Shown: one piece after another, positions 1-6,371 of the stretch
How positions within the stretch are numbered: position 1 is the stretch's first letter
Layout: each line of letters begins with the position of its first letter
NCBI GenBank assembly: GCA_964516515.1
Contig: CAZEYA010000118.1
Span: 1 to 12,252, forward strand
Direction of reading: 5' to 3'
Length of the DNA stretch: 12,252 nucleotides
DNA from: JANNOG01 sp964516515
Lineage (GTDB): Bacteria > Actinomycetota > Actinomycetes > Actinomycetales > JBBAYJ01
Position numbers and translations under genes: made by a program
The notes under the pieces: model-generated
What the model was told of the DNA's origin: nothing
Databases searched by the model: none
The model's input: the letters and a program-made list of their open reading frames with translations, nothing else

Positions 1-868
1 TCCACGACTCCGAGACCACCCGGAGATACGGGCAGCAGGGCGAGCATGCTGGCCCGGCCGTAGCCGACCAGCAGCCCACCCACCCCCACGGACTCGCCGA
101 AGGCCCGCAGGAAGACCCACCGGGAGGCGGCGTCGAAGAGCCAGTTCGCCGACGACAGCGCGAGCGTTCGCGCAAGGAGACGGCGGTCGGCCCCCAAGGC
201 GTCGAGCCGGCCCACGACGCTGCGCACGAGCCGCTCGGCGGCGTCCGGGTTGGCCCCCGGCACCCAGCGGGCCAGGCCCCGGATCGCGCACGGTCTGCTC
301 GCGCCGGCGGAGCAGAAGGACGACGACGAGGGCAGCAACGGTCACGAGGACGGCAGCTCCCACGGCGGCCAGGAGTAGTGAGGCGTCGCCGACGGCGACG
401 GGGAAGGCAATCAGCAACCCAGCCCCGAAGACAAGTGCCAGGACGACGGCGGTGCCGGCGCGCCTGGATCGTCGTACCGCCGAGGACGTCCGCCCCGTCG
501 ACGCCGGCTCTGGTGAACAACCGGTACCGCAAGGCAGTCGACGTCGCGCCGCCGCCGGGGACGACGTGACTCAGACCCAAGGCACTGACGTCGACACGCA
601 GGGTCGTCCACAGTGTGGGACGGGATGCGGCCGGCATGAGGCTCCGCGTGAGCATCGAGTAGGCGACGAGGGAGGCCAGCTCGAGGAGGAGACCGAGGAC
701 GAGGAACTCGGGCGACACCGTGGACAGCAGGTCCACCGCGGACCTCGCCCCTGACAGCTGGGGAACGACGCCGAACATGACGACGAGGCCCAACACCACA
801 AGCGAGAGGGCATACCGAACCGACGCGGGTATGTGACGCGCACGGTGCGCCTGCGACGTCCTACGCAT
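1..868 (-). pseudogene. Flippase-like LPG-synthase transmembrane protein, frameshifted and cut by window edge
   Basis: Reading from an ATG at 868, three consecutive frames together give one coherent multi-span membrane protein of the lysylphosphatidylglycerol synthase TM region family (UPF0104/COG0392 type; related to lipid flippases, exact substrate unknown). Frame one (868-464, 135 codons) has hydrophobic spans and the family motif SHVVPGGGATSTALRYRLF. At about 460 the sense continues one base out of frame with GTAVVLALVFGAGLLIAFPV. At about 285 it shifts again by one base into IRGLARWVPGANPDAAERLV and ends at the window edge with the conserved LLPVSPGGLGVVE. Both shifts look like single-base gains. 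The start lies 8 bases after the stop of the small ORF at 877-987, so it is the last visible gene of a minus-strand operon. Either it is a recent pseudogene or the two shifts are sequencing errors; the family assignment is firmer than the broken status. Confidence 0.72.
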
Positions 869-876
869 GTGACCTG

Positions 877-987
877 TCAGTCCCTCGTCCGGTCGATGAC
901 GTCGAAATGCTCGACGAGGGTGTCGGCGGTCCAATGAGAATAGTAAGGACGGTCCCAGCCAGCACGTCGGTCGGACCCGCTCGTCAC
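877..987 (-). CDS. Small ORF, 36 aa, unknown function, between two membrane protein genes
   Basis: A GTG at 987-985 shares one base with the TAG stop of the upstream membrane protein gene (TAGTG). A GGAG lies 9 bases before it (plus-strand 997-1000). The peptide is rich in aromatic and acidic residues and includes GWDRPYYSHW and LVEHFDVIDRTRD; it has no membrane span. It stops 8 bases before the ATG of the flippase-like gene. Spacing, Shine-Dalgarno and non-repetitive composition support real translation. I do not recognise the family. It could be a small structural or coupling peptide, or the surviving tail of a longer gene. Confidence 0.5.
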   Translation of the reverse strand: MTSGSDRRAGWDRPYYSHWTADTLVEHFDVIDRTRD

Positions 988-1547
988 TACAGTCGGCTCC
1001 AAGCCATCGTCACCGAGATGGTGTGCGCGACGGTGAAGAGAGCAGCGACGGCGAGATACATCCAGGGCCGGTAGCCGCGCAGACACCGAACCGACGACCC
1101 CCAGCCGATTCCCGCGAGGAAGAGGATCGACGTCCACGCGGGTGCCGTGAAGCCGACGACACTCGTGCTCCATGTGCTGGCCGGTGCCCAGATGACGGCA
1201 ATCCACGCGGCGATATACCCGGCCAGCCCCCCGACGTAGATCACCAAGGCAGTCCTCGCGCCTGCCGTTCTCAGGGAAAGCGGCATCAGTAGCGGCGTGC
1301 CCACCACCACCACACGAAGTGCCGTCTCGATCACACCGAGCCAGTCAGGGATGCCGGCTCCGATGCTGCCCGCCGCCAACGGCTCGGGGAGTCTGCCGGT
1401 GAGTGCCAGGTCCAGCGCCAGGACCGGCACGAGCAACCAGAACCGGTTCTGGGTCCACCGCACCCATCGCCGGGCAGCGAACAACCCCGCCCGGTGCTCG
1501 ACGTCGTCTCCGCGCCCGCTCGTCGACGGCGAGCGGAGCAGTTTCAT
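987..1547 (-). CDS. Five-span integral membrane protein of unknown function
   Basis: The 186-residue protein has a basic N-terminus (RRWVRWTQNRF around residues 26-36) followed by about five hydrophobic segments: residues 36-52, 69-92, 99-121, 136-150 and 161-182. No catalytic motif was seen, and I recognise no named family. It is the first gene of a minus-strand operon, its stop TAG overlapping the GTG of the 36-aa ORF by one base. The ATG at 1547 has no visible Shine-Dalgarno. A GTG at about residue 29 is an alternative start just before the RWTQNRFW stretch, so the first 28 residues are uncertain. A DosR-like palindrome lies 37-50 bases upstream of the ATG, and TTCAAT at 1549-1554 (reverse strand) could serve as a -10 element. 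If so, transcription would begin at about 1541 and favour a downstream start. Confidence 0.75.
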   Translation of the reverse strand: MKLLRSPSTSGRGDDVEHRAGLFAARRWVRWTQNRFWLLVPVLALDLALTGRLPEPLAAGSIGAGIPDWLGVIETALRVVVVGTPLLMPLSLRTAGARTALVIYVGGLAGYIAAWIAVIWAPASTWSTSVVGFTAPAWTSILFLAGIGWGSSVRCLRGYRPWMYLAVAALFTVAHTISVTMAWSRL

Positions 1548-1583
1548 GATTGAACGGTTCGCCCGTCGAGGGCAATGCCGGAA

Positions 1584-1597
1584 GGGACGAAGGTCCC
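1584..1597. promoter_or_regulatory. DosR/DevR-like box (14-bp palindrome)
   Basis: The sequence GGGACGAAGGTCCC has arms GGGAC and GTCCC around a 4-base centre. It matches the mycobacterial DosR core GGGACTWWAGTCCC at 12 of 14 positions, with the differences in the centre. It lies 37-50 bases upstream of the minus-strand gene at 1547 and about 295 bases upstream of the plus-strand SRPBCC start. DosR/DevR is the response regulator of the hypoxia/dormancy response in actinobacteria. Control of an adjacent pyruvate formate-lyase operon would fit, but no regulator gene is present in the window and binding is inferred from the motif only. Confidence 0.5.
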
Positions 1598-1651
1598 CTC
1601 GCGGCCGGGATAACCGTCACCCTGGCCGGGACTTCGCGTTCCTTGTGGCAC

Positions 1652-1680
1652 TGGACCCGAACAGGTGATCCGCGTAATCT
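1652..1680 (+). promoter_or_regulatory. Possible sigma-70-type promoter for the plus-strand string
   Basis: TGGACC at 1652-1657 (4 of 6 matches to TTGACA) and TAATCT at 1675-1680 are separated by 17 bases. Initiation near 1687 would place the DosR-like box about 96 bases upstream and leave a leader of about 200 bases containing the direct repeats. The match is weak, and actinobacterial promoters are variable. Confidence 0.25.
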
Positions 1681-1750
1681 GAGAAACAGCTCGCCGGTAG
1701 GCGATGCCGTGAATCCCTTCGGGAGCCGCACCGTGAATGTTCTGCCGAAC

Positions 1751-1781
1751 CTGAAGTTCGTACCGATGAATCTGAAGTTCG
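1751..1781. repeat. Direct repeat CTGAAGTTCG x2, 21-bp period
   Basis: CTGAAGTTCG occurs at 1751-1760 and again at 1772-1781. The 21-bp period equals two helical turns, so both copies face the same side of the DNA, as in tandem operators. The first copy is also part of an inverted GAAC-N5-GTTC (1748-1760). The pair lies 111-141 bases upstream of the SRPBCC start. No known regulator is matched. Confidence 0.45.
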
Positions 1782-1891
1782 CGCCCAACCTGACTATCAA
1801 TGCATTCAATGGAGACCACGACAGCCGCTCCTCTCCACGGCGATCAGCACAACGTCGACCCGGACAACGTCCCCCGGTCTGGCGTGATCAG

Positions 1892-2530
1892 ATGTCCAGG
1901 GCGAGTTGCTTCGCATTGGGAAGCGCTTTCACAGTCGGCTCGGTCTACGCCCGGAGCAGGTACCTGCGATGGGGGGCGACAGCAGAGGACGTCCAGATAG
2001 CACTGCCGGGTGACGGGCTGCTGCGGCGCTGCGACGTGAGCGCGACCCGCGCGATCAGCATCGCCGTTCCCCCGGTCGCTGTCTGGCCCTGGCTGGTACA
2101 GCTGGGTCAGGGACGCGGCGGCTTCTACAGCTACGACTCGCTGGAGAATCTGTTCGGCCTCAACATTCACAGCGCCGCCAATGTCGTGCCCGAGTGGCAG
2201 TCGCTCGACATCGGTTCGGCCGTCGACTTCGCACCGGGCGTCGGTCTGCGAGTGGCTGAACTCCAGCCGCAGCAGGCACTGGTTCTACGGGGCGGGTTGC
2301 CGATAGCAGGGCCGTCCCCCTACGACTTCACCTGGGCCTTCGTCCTGCGCCCCGGACCGGGCGAGGGGACCCGGCTCATCGTGCGCGAGCGGTATGCGTA
2401 CCTGTCGTGGTGGGCGCCCCTGATGGTCGAGCCGGTCGAGGTCGTCAGCTTCGTGATGAGCCAGAAGATGCTGCGCGGCATCCGGGACCGCGCGGAACAT
2501 GCAGCCGCCGCAGCGGAGCTCGTACTGTGA
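1892..2530 (+). CDS. SRPBCC-family (START-like fold) protein
   Basis: From the ATG at 1892 the protein is 212 residues. A weakly hydrophobic N-terminus leads into YLRWGATAEDVQIALPGDGLL, then VPPVAVWPWLVQLGQGRGGFYSY and later FTWAFVLRPGPGEGTRLIVRER. These are typical of actinobacterial SRPBCC (polyketide cyclase/START-like) proteins, which form a hydrophobic-cavity fold with generally unknown ligands. The frame is open upstream to 1550, but those 114 residues show no family similarity, so 1892 is preferred although it has no clear Shine-Dalgarno. Its C-terminus ends at a TGA overlapping the GTG of the next gene. As first gene of the string leading to pflB, it probably shares that regulation; its role there is unknown. 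Confidence 0.75.
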   Translation: MSRASCFALGSAFTVGSVYARSRYLRWGATAEDVQIALPGDGLLRRCDVSATRAISIAVPPVAVWPWLVQLGQGRGGFYSYDSLENLFGLNIHSAANVVPEWQSLDIGSAVDFAPGVGLRVAELQPQQALVLRGGLPIAGPSPYDFTWAFVLRPGPGEGTRLIVRERYAYLSWWAPLMVEPVEVVSFVMSQKMLRGIRDRAEHAAAAAELVL

Positions 2531-3273
2531 GCGTCATCGGCAGCACCGTGAGCGGCGTTACGCCGACGGTGACGCCCCCGCGCGGCAGCCGGGTGGGAGC
2601 CGTCGTCGCCCTTGTGATGGGCCTGCTGCTGCTGGTCCCCGGCGGGCTGCTCACCGCGCTGGGCACGAGTGGACTCATCGCCGAGGCCAGGCGCGACGAC
2701 ACAGGCTTCGTGAGTTCCAGGACGGCGCAACTGTCCAGCTCCAGCGCCGCTGTGACACTCAGCGACCTGGACCTCGACCTCGACGCCGAAGCGACAGCGT
2801 GGATCCCGGAGCGCCTGCGTGAGGTCCGGTTGCGAGCCACGTCCACCGACGACGAAGACGTGTTCATCGGCATCGCACCGCAGGCTGAGGTCGACGCCTG
2901 GCTGGGACCGGTCGCCCACGACGAGATCGGGACGATCCAGCGCGGCACCGTGGACTACCGACGCCACGACGGCCGGCCCGATGCGGGGAGCCCGTCGGAT
3001 CAGACCTTCTGGGTCGCCTCGGCCGAAGGCACGTCGACGAACGAGGTCATCTGGCCGGTCGAGAACGGCCGGTGGGCAGTGGTCGTCGCCGGGGCCGACG
3101 GTGCGCCCGGCGTGGCAGCAGCGGTCGACGTCTCAATTCGAGCCCCGGACCTGACCGCCGCGTCGGCGGGCGTGCTGGCCTTCGGACTGGTTCTCCTCAC
3201 CACGGCGATCGGCCTGGTCATCTTCGGCGCGGTCGAGTGGCGGCGCCGAGCCATCAGGAGTCCTCATGAGTGA
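2527..3273 (+). CDS. Two-span membrane protein with large external domain, unknown function
   Basis: The GTG at 2527 overlaps the upstream TGA (GTGA) and has GGAG at 2515-2518, eight bases before it, so this start is well supported. The 248-residue product has a membrane segment at about residues 23-48, a polar central domain of roughly 160 residues, a second segment at about 211-234 and a short basic tail (EWRRRAIRSPHE). This topology places the central domain probably outside the membrane with both termini inside. No catalytic motif was recognised. Such proteins are annotated only as hypothetical in actinobacteria. Coupling to the SRPBCC gene suggests that the two act together. The stop overlaps the 17-aa ORF by eight bases. 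Confidence 0.75.
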   Translation: MSVIGSTVSGVTPTVTPPRGSRVGAVVALVMGLLLLVPGGLLTALGTSGLIAEARRDDTGFVSSRTAQLSSSSAAVTLSDLDLDLDAEATAWIPERLREVRLRATSTDDEDVFIGIAPQAEVDAWLGPVAHDEIGTIQRGTVDYRRHDGRPDAGSPSDQTFWVASAEGTSTNEVIWPVENGRWAVVVAGADGAPGVAAAVDVSIRAPDLTAASAGVLAFGLVLLTTAIGLVIFGAVEWRRRAIRSPHE

Positions 3274-3319
3274 ACCGAGTCCGGCACCGACAACCAGCAG
3301 GTGGAGGACCGACCAGTGA
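3266..3319 (+). CDS. 17-aa micro-ORF bridging the membrane gene and pflB
   Basis: The ATG at 3266 lies inside the last codons of the upstream membrane protein gene and is preceded by AGGAG (3256-3260) with a 5-base spacer. The peptide is MSEPSPAPTTSRWRTDQ. Its TGA (3317-3319) overlaps the GTG start of pflB (3316) in a GTGA arrangement. It therefore fills exactly the gap that would otherwise break the chain of overlapping genes. It may be a leader that hands ribosomes on to pflB, or a remnant of a longer gene. The peptide itself has no recognisable function. Confidence 0.5.
   Translation: MSEPSPAPTTSRWRTDQ
3303..3307 (+). promoter_or_regulatory. Ribosome binding site deciding the pflB start
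   Basis: GGAGG at 3303-3307 is followed by an 8-base spacer and the GTG at 3316. The alternative in-frame GTG at 3301 would overlap this site and has no Shine-Dalgarno of its own, so 3316 is chosen. Confidence 0.7.
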
Positions 3320-5604
3320 CCGCCGAACGTCTCAGCGACCCGCTACAGGCCACAGCGTCGATCGGCAGCGCGCCACAGTCTGACCCGTGGCGCGGATTCA
3401 CCGGTCAGCGGTGGCGCGACATCATCGACGTACGGGACTTCATCCAGGACAACTACACGCCGTACACCGGCGGTGCCGACTTCCTCCGTGACGCCACTGC
3501 CCGGACTCGCTCGCTCTGGTCGAGGTTGACGGCGATGTTTCCCCGGGAGCGCGAGCTGGGCGTGTACGACATCGACGTCACGACGCCGTCGAGGATCACC
3601 TCTCACCCGCCCGGCTACATCGACCGTGAGGACGAGATCATCGTCGGCCTGCAGACCGACGCCCCGCTCAAGCGGGCGATGTTTCCCAACGGCGGGTGGC
3701 GGGTGGTCGAGGCCAGCCTGGCCGCTTACGGTCGCGAGCCCGACCCGAAGATCCGCGAGATCTTCACGACGTACCGCAAGACACATAACGACGGGGTCTT
3801 CGACGCCTACACGCCGCGGGTCAAGGCCGCCCGCCACTCGCACCTCATCACGGGCCTGCCCGACGCCTACGGTCGGGGCCGGATCATCGGTGACTACCGT
3901 CGGGTGGCGCTGTACGGGGTCGCCCGCCTGGTGGCGGCCAAGCACGCCGAACGCACCGCACTGGACGACGCACCCATCAGCGAGGACCTGATCCGCGACC
4001 GGGAGGAACTGGCCGAGCAGATTCGTGCCCTCGGGGACCTGGTCGAGATGGCGGCCGGCTATGGCTTCGACGTCACGCGCCCGGCCACCACCGCGACCGA
4101 GGCCGTGCAGTGGCTCTACTTCGCCTACCTGGCAGCGACCAAGGACCAGAACGGTGCGGCCATGTCGCTCGGGCGCTCCTCGACCTTCCTGGACGTCTAC
4201 CTGCAGCGCGACCTCACCGAGGGCACGCTGGACGAAGGGGCAGCCCAAGAGTTGGTCGACGATCTGGTCATCAAGCTGCGGATCATCCGGTTCCTGCGCT
4301 CACCGGAGTACGACGCGTTGTTCAGCGGCGACCCGACGTGGGTGACCGAGTCCCTCGGTGGCATCGGCGAGGACGGCCGCCCGCTGGTGACGAAGACGAG
4401 CTTCCGGTTCCTGCAGACGCTGTACAACCTGGGCCCGGCACCCGAGCCCAACCTCACCATCTTCTGGTCGCCGTCGCTGCCGGAGCCGTTCAAGCGGTTC
4501 TGTGCGCAGGTCTCGATCGACTCCAGCTCGATCCAGTACGAGAACGACGACCTGATGCGCCCGGCGTGGGGTGACGACACCGCCATCGCCTGCTGTGTCT
4601 CACCGATGCGGGTGGGCAAGCAGATGCAGTTCTTCGGTGCCCGGGCCAATCTGGCCAAGACCCTGCTCTACGCGATCAACGGCGGTCGGGACGAGATCAC
4701 CGGCGCCGTGGTGGCGCCCGGATTCGAGCCGGTCACCGGTGACGTCCTGGACCATGACGACGTCGTCGCACGCCTGCTCGCAATGATGACGTGGCTGGTC
4801 CAGACTTATGTGGAGGCCCTGGTCACGATCCATTACATGCATGACAAGTACGCCTACGAGCGGTTGGAGATGGCGTTGCACGACTACGCCCCGCAGCGCA
4901 CGCTCGCGGCCGGCATCGCCGGGTTGTCCGTGGCCGCAGACTCGCTGTCGGCGATCCGCGACGCCCAGGTGACGGTGATCAGGGACGAGAGCGGCCTGGT
5001 CGTCGACTACCGGGTCGACGGCGAGTACCCCGCCTATGGCAACCACGACGACCGGGCGGACGGGATCGCCCGCTGGTTGGTCGAGACGTTCATGGCCAAG
5101 CTCGCGACACAGCCCACCTACCGGGGCGCCGTCCATACCCAGTCAGTCCTGACCATCACGTCGAACGTGGTCTACGGCAAGAACACCGGCAATACCCCGG
5201 ACGGCCGTCGGGCGGGTGCACCGTTCGCCCCGGGCGCCAACCCGATGAACGGTCGCGACCGGCACGGCATCGTCGCCTCGGCACTCTCGGTCGCCTCGTT
5301 GCCGTTCGATTCGGCCGCCGACGGCATCTCCCTGACCAGCACCGTGACGCCGAACGGCCTGGGGCACCACAGCGAGGAGCGGGTCGCCCACCTGGTCGGC
5401 GTCCTGGACGGGTACACCGATGCCGGAGGTTTCCACATGAACGTCAACGTGCTGGACCGCGCCACCCTGGTCGCCGCCATGGAACACCCCGAGGACTACC
5501 CGTCACTGACCATCCGGGTCTCCGGGTACGCGGTCAACTTCGTTCGCCTGACCCGCGAGCAGCAGCTCGATGTGATCAGCCGAACCTTCCACGGCTCGTT
5601 GTGA
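3316..5604 (+). CDS. pflB: Pyruvate formate-lyase (formate C-acetyltransferase)
   Basis: This is a full-length glycyl-radical enzyme of 762 residues (E. coli PflB has 760). It converts pyruvate and CoA to acetyl-CoA and formate in the cytoplasm and is destroyed by oxygen once activated. The catalytic pair Cys426-Cys427 lies in IACCVSPMRVGKQMQFFGAR, nearly identical to E. coli. Glycyl-radical Gly737 lies in TIRVSGYAVNF near the C-terminus. SVLTITSNVVYGKNTGNTPD and GRRAGAPFAPGANPM are also conserved, and these point to a true PFL rather than a glycerol dehydratase or 2-ketobutyrate relative. The start is set by GGAGG at 3303. The stop overlaps pflA (GTGA), so enzyme and activase are coupled. 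No formate channel (focA) or GrcA-like repair protein is seen nearby. PFL is uncommon in actinobacteria, and this suggests a fermentative, low-oxygen role. Confidence 0.97.
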   Translation: MTAERLSDPLQATASIGSAPQSDPWRGFTGQRWRDIIDVRDFIQDNYTPYTGGADFLRDATARTRSLWSRLTAMFPRERELGVYDIDVTTPSRITSHPPGYIDREDEIIVGLQTDAPLKRAMFPNGGWRVVEASLAAYGREPDPKIREIFTTYRKTHNDGVFDAYTPRVKAARHSHLITGLPDAYGRGRIIGDYRRVALYGVARLVAAKHAERTALDDAPISEDLIRDREELAEQIRALGDLVEMAAGYGFDVTRPATTATEAVQWLYFAYLAATKDQNGAAMSLGRSSTFLDVYLQRDLTEGTLDEGAAQELVDDLVIKLRIIRFLRSPEYDALFSGDPTWVTESLGGIGEDGRPLVTKTSFRFLQTLYNLGPAPEPNLTIFWSPSLPEPFKRFCAQVSIDSSSIQYENDDLMRPAWGDDTAIACCVSPMRVGKQMQFFGARANLAKTLLYAINGGRDEITGAVVAPGFEPVTGDVLDHDDVVARLLAMMTWLVQTYVEALVTIHYMHDKYAYERLEMALHDYAPQRTLAAGIAGLSVAADSLSAIRDAQVTVIRDESGLVVDYRVDGEYPAYGNHDDRADGIARWLVETFMAKLATQPTYRGAVHTQSVLTITSNVVYGKNTGNTPDGRRAGAPFAPGANPMNGRDRHGIVASALSVASLPFDSAADGISLTSTVTPNGLGHHSEERVAHLVGVLDGYTDAGGFHMNVNVLDRATLVAAMEHPEDYPSLTIRVSGYAVNFVRLTREQQLDVISRTFHGSL

Positions 5605-6371
5605 TCACGCGGTCGCCGACCCACGTCCCCGCGGTGAACGCACCCGGGACCGGGGTGATCTATTCCTGGGACACCTCGATCGGCGTGGACGGTCCGGGCA
5701 CCCGGTTCGTGGTGTTCACCTCGGGCTGCTCGTTGCGGTGCGTCTTCTGCGACAACCCCGAGAGCTGGCATCGCAGCGGCGGCCACACGGTGACCGTGAC
5801 AGAGGTGATGACCGAGCTGGCGCGCTACGAGAGGTTCATCGCCGTCGCCGGGGGTGGACTGACAGTCACCGGTGGCGAAGCGCTTTCGCAACCGGACTTC
5901 GTCGCCGAACTCATGCATGCTGCCCACGAACGCGGCATCCACACCGCGCTGGACACGTCGGGCTACCTCGGGGACGACGCGAGCGACGACCTGCTGCACG
6001 ACGTCGACCTGGTCCTGCTGGACATCAAGTCGTGGGACCCCGAGACCTACCACCGGGTGACCAAACGGGAGCTTGCGCCCACGCTTCGCTTCGCCCGCCG
6101 CCTCGCCGATCTGGGCAGGCCAACGTGGCTGCGATTCGTGCTCGTGCCGGGCTGGACGGACGAGCCCGCGAACGTCGACGGGGTCGCTGCCTTCGCTGCG
6201 AGCCTCGGCAACATCGAGCGGGTCGACGTGCTGCCGTTCCACCGGATGGCGCTGGGCAAGTACCGGGCGTTGGGGATCACCTACCCCACGGCTGACGTCG
6301 AACCCCCGTCGCCGGAACTCATCCAGCGGGTCCAGGACCAGTTCCGCAGCCATGGCCTGGTGACCTACTGA
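5601..6371 (+). CDS. pflA: Pyruvate formate-lyase activating enzyme (radical SAM)
   Basis: The 256-residue product is a radical-SAM enzyme that uses a [4Fe-4S] cluster and S-adenosylmethionine to make the glycyl radical on PflB. The cluster motif is Cys43-x3-Cys47-x2-Cys50 in TSGCSLRCVFCDNPESW, the CxxxCxxC pattern of PFL activases. The SAM-binding GGE is at residues 91-93 (TVTGGEALSQPDF). Later motifs LDTSGYLG, DLVLLDIKSWD and VLPFHRMALGKY are also typical. It has no extra ferredoxin-like cluster insertion, unlike glycerol-dehydratase-type activases, which supports PflB as its target. The GTG start overlaps the pflB stop and has no separate Shine-Dalgarno, so translation probably depends on ribosomes finishing pflB. 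The TGA shares one base with the ATG of the next gene. Confidence 0.95.
   Translation: MITRSPTHVPAVNAPGTGVIYSWDTSIGVDGPGTRFVVFTSGCSLRCVFCDNPESWHRSGGHTVTVTEVMTELARYERFIAVAGGGLTVTGGEALSQPDFVAELMHAAHERGIHTALDTSGYLGDDASDDLLHDVDLVLLDIKSWDPETYHRVTKRELAPTLRFARRLADLGRPTWLRFVLVPGWTDEPANVDGVAAFAASLGNIERVDVLPFHRMALGKYRALGITYPTADVEPPSPELIQRVQDQFRSHGLVTY

Larger units (their letters stand above)
1548..1891. promoter_or_regulatory. Divergent intergenic regulatory region
   Basis: These 344 bases separate the minus-strand membrane operon from the plus-strand pfl gene string. They stay open in the frame of the SRPBCC gene back to an ATG at 1550, but the encoded residues do not look like part of that family. 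The region holds a DosR-like palindrome (1584-1597), a GGCCGGGA pair spaced 21 bp (1603 and 1624), a CCGTGAAT pair spaced 24 bp (1707 and 1731), and a CTGAAGTTCG pair spaced 21 bp (1751 and 1772). The stretch at about 1740-1810 is visibly AT-richer than its surroundings, as expected for a promoter region. Confidence 0.6.

Noticed and set aside
947..956. GGAC/GTCC palindrome (GGACGGTCC) as another DosR box
   Set aside because: Arm spacing is wrong for the 14-base core and it lies inside the 36-aa ORF.
1550..1891. 114-residue N-terminal extension of the SRPBCC protein from the ATG at 1550
   Set aside because: The stretch contains the DosR-like box and direct repeats, shows no family similarity, and the SRPBCC core begins shortly after 1892.
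1800..2000. 66-codon plus-strand ORF beginning MHSMETTTAAPLHGD
   Set aside because: No ribosome binding site, overlaps the SRPBCC gene in another frame and becomes R/G-rich; considered as a frameshifted N-terminus but no supporting similarity seen.
3301..3315. GTG at 3301 as the pflB start
   Set aside because: It overlaps the GGAGG that serves the GTG at 3316 and has no Shine-Dalgarno of its own.
5601..5608. GTGATCAC palindrome at the pflA start as a CRP/FNR-type site
   Set aside because: It lacks the 6-base-spaced half sites of CRP/FNR and lies within a coding overlap.
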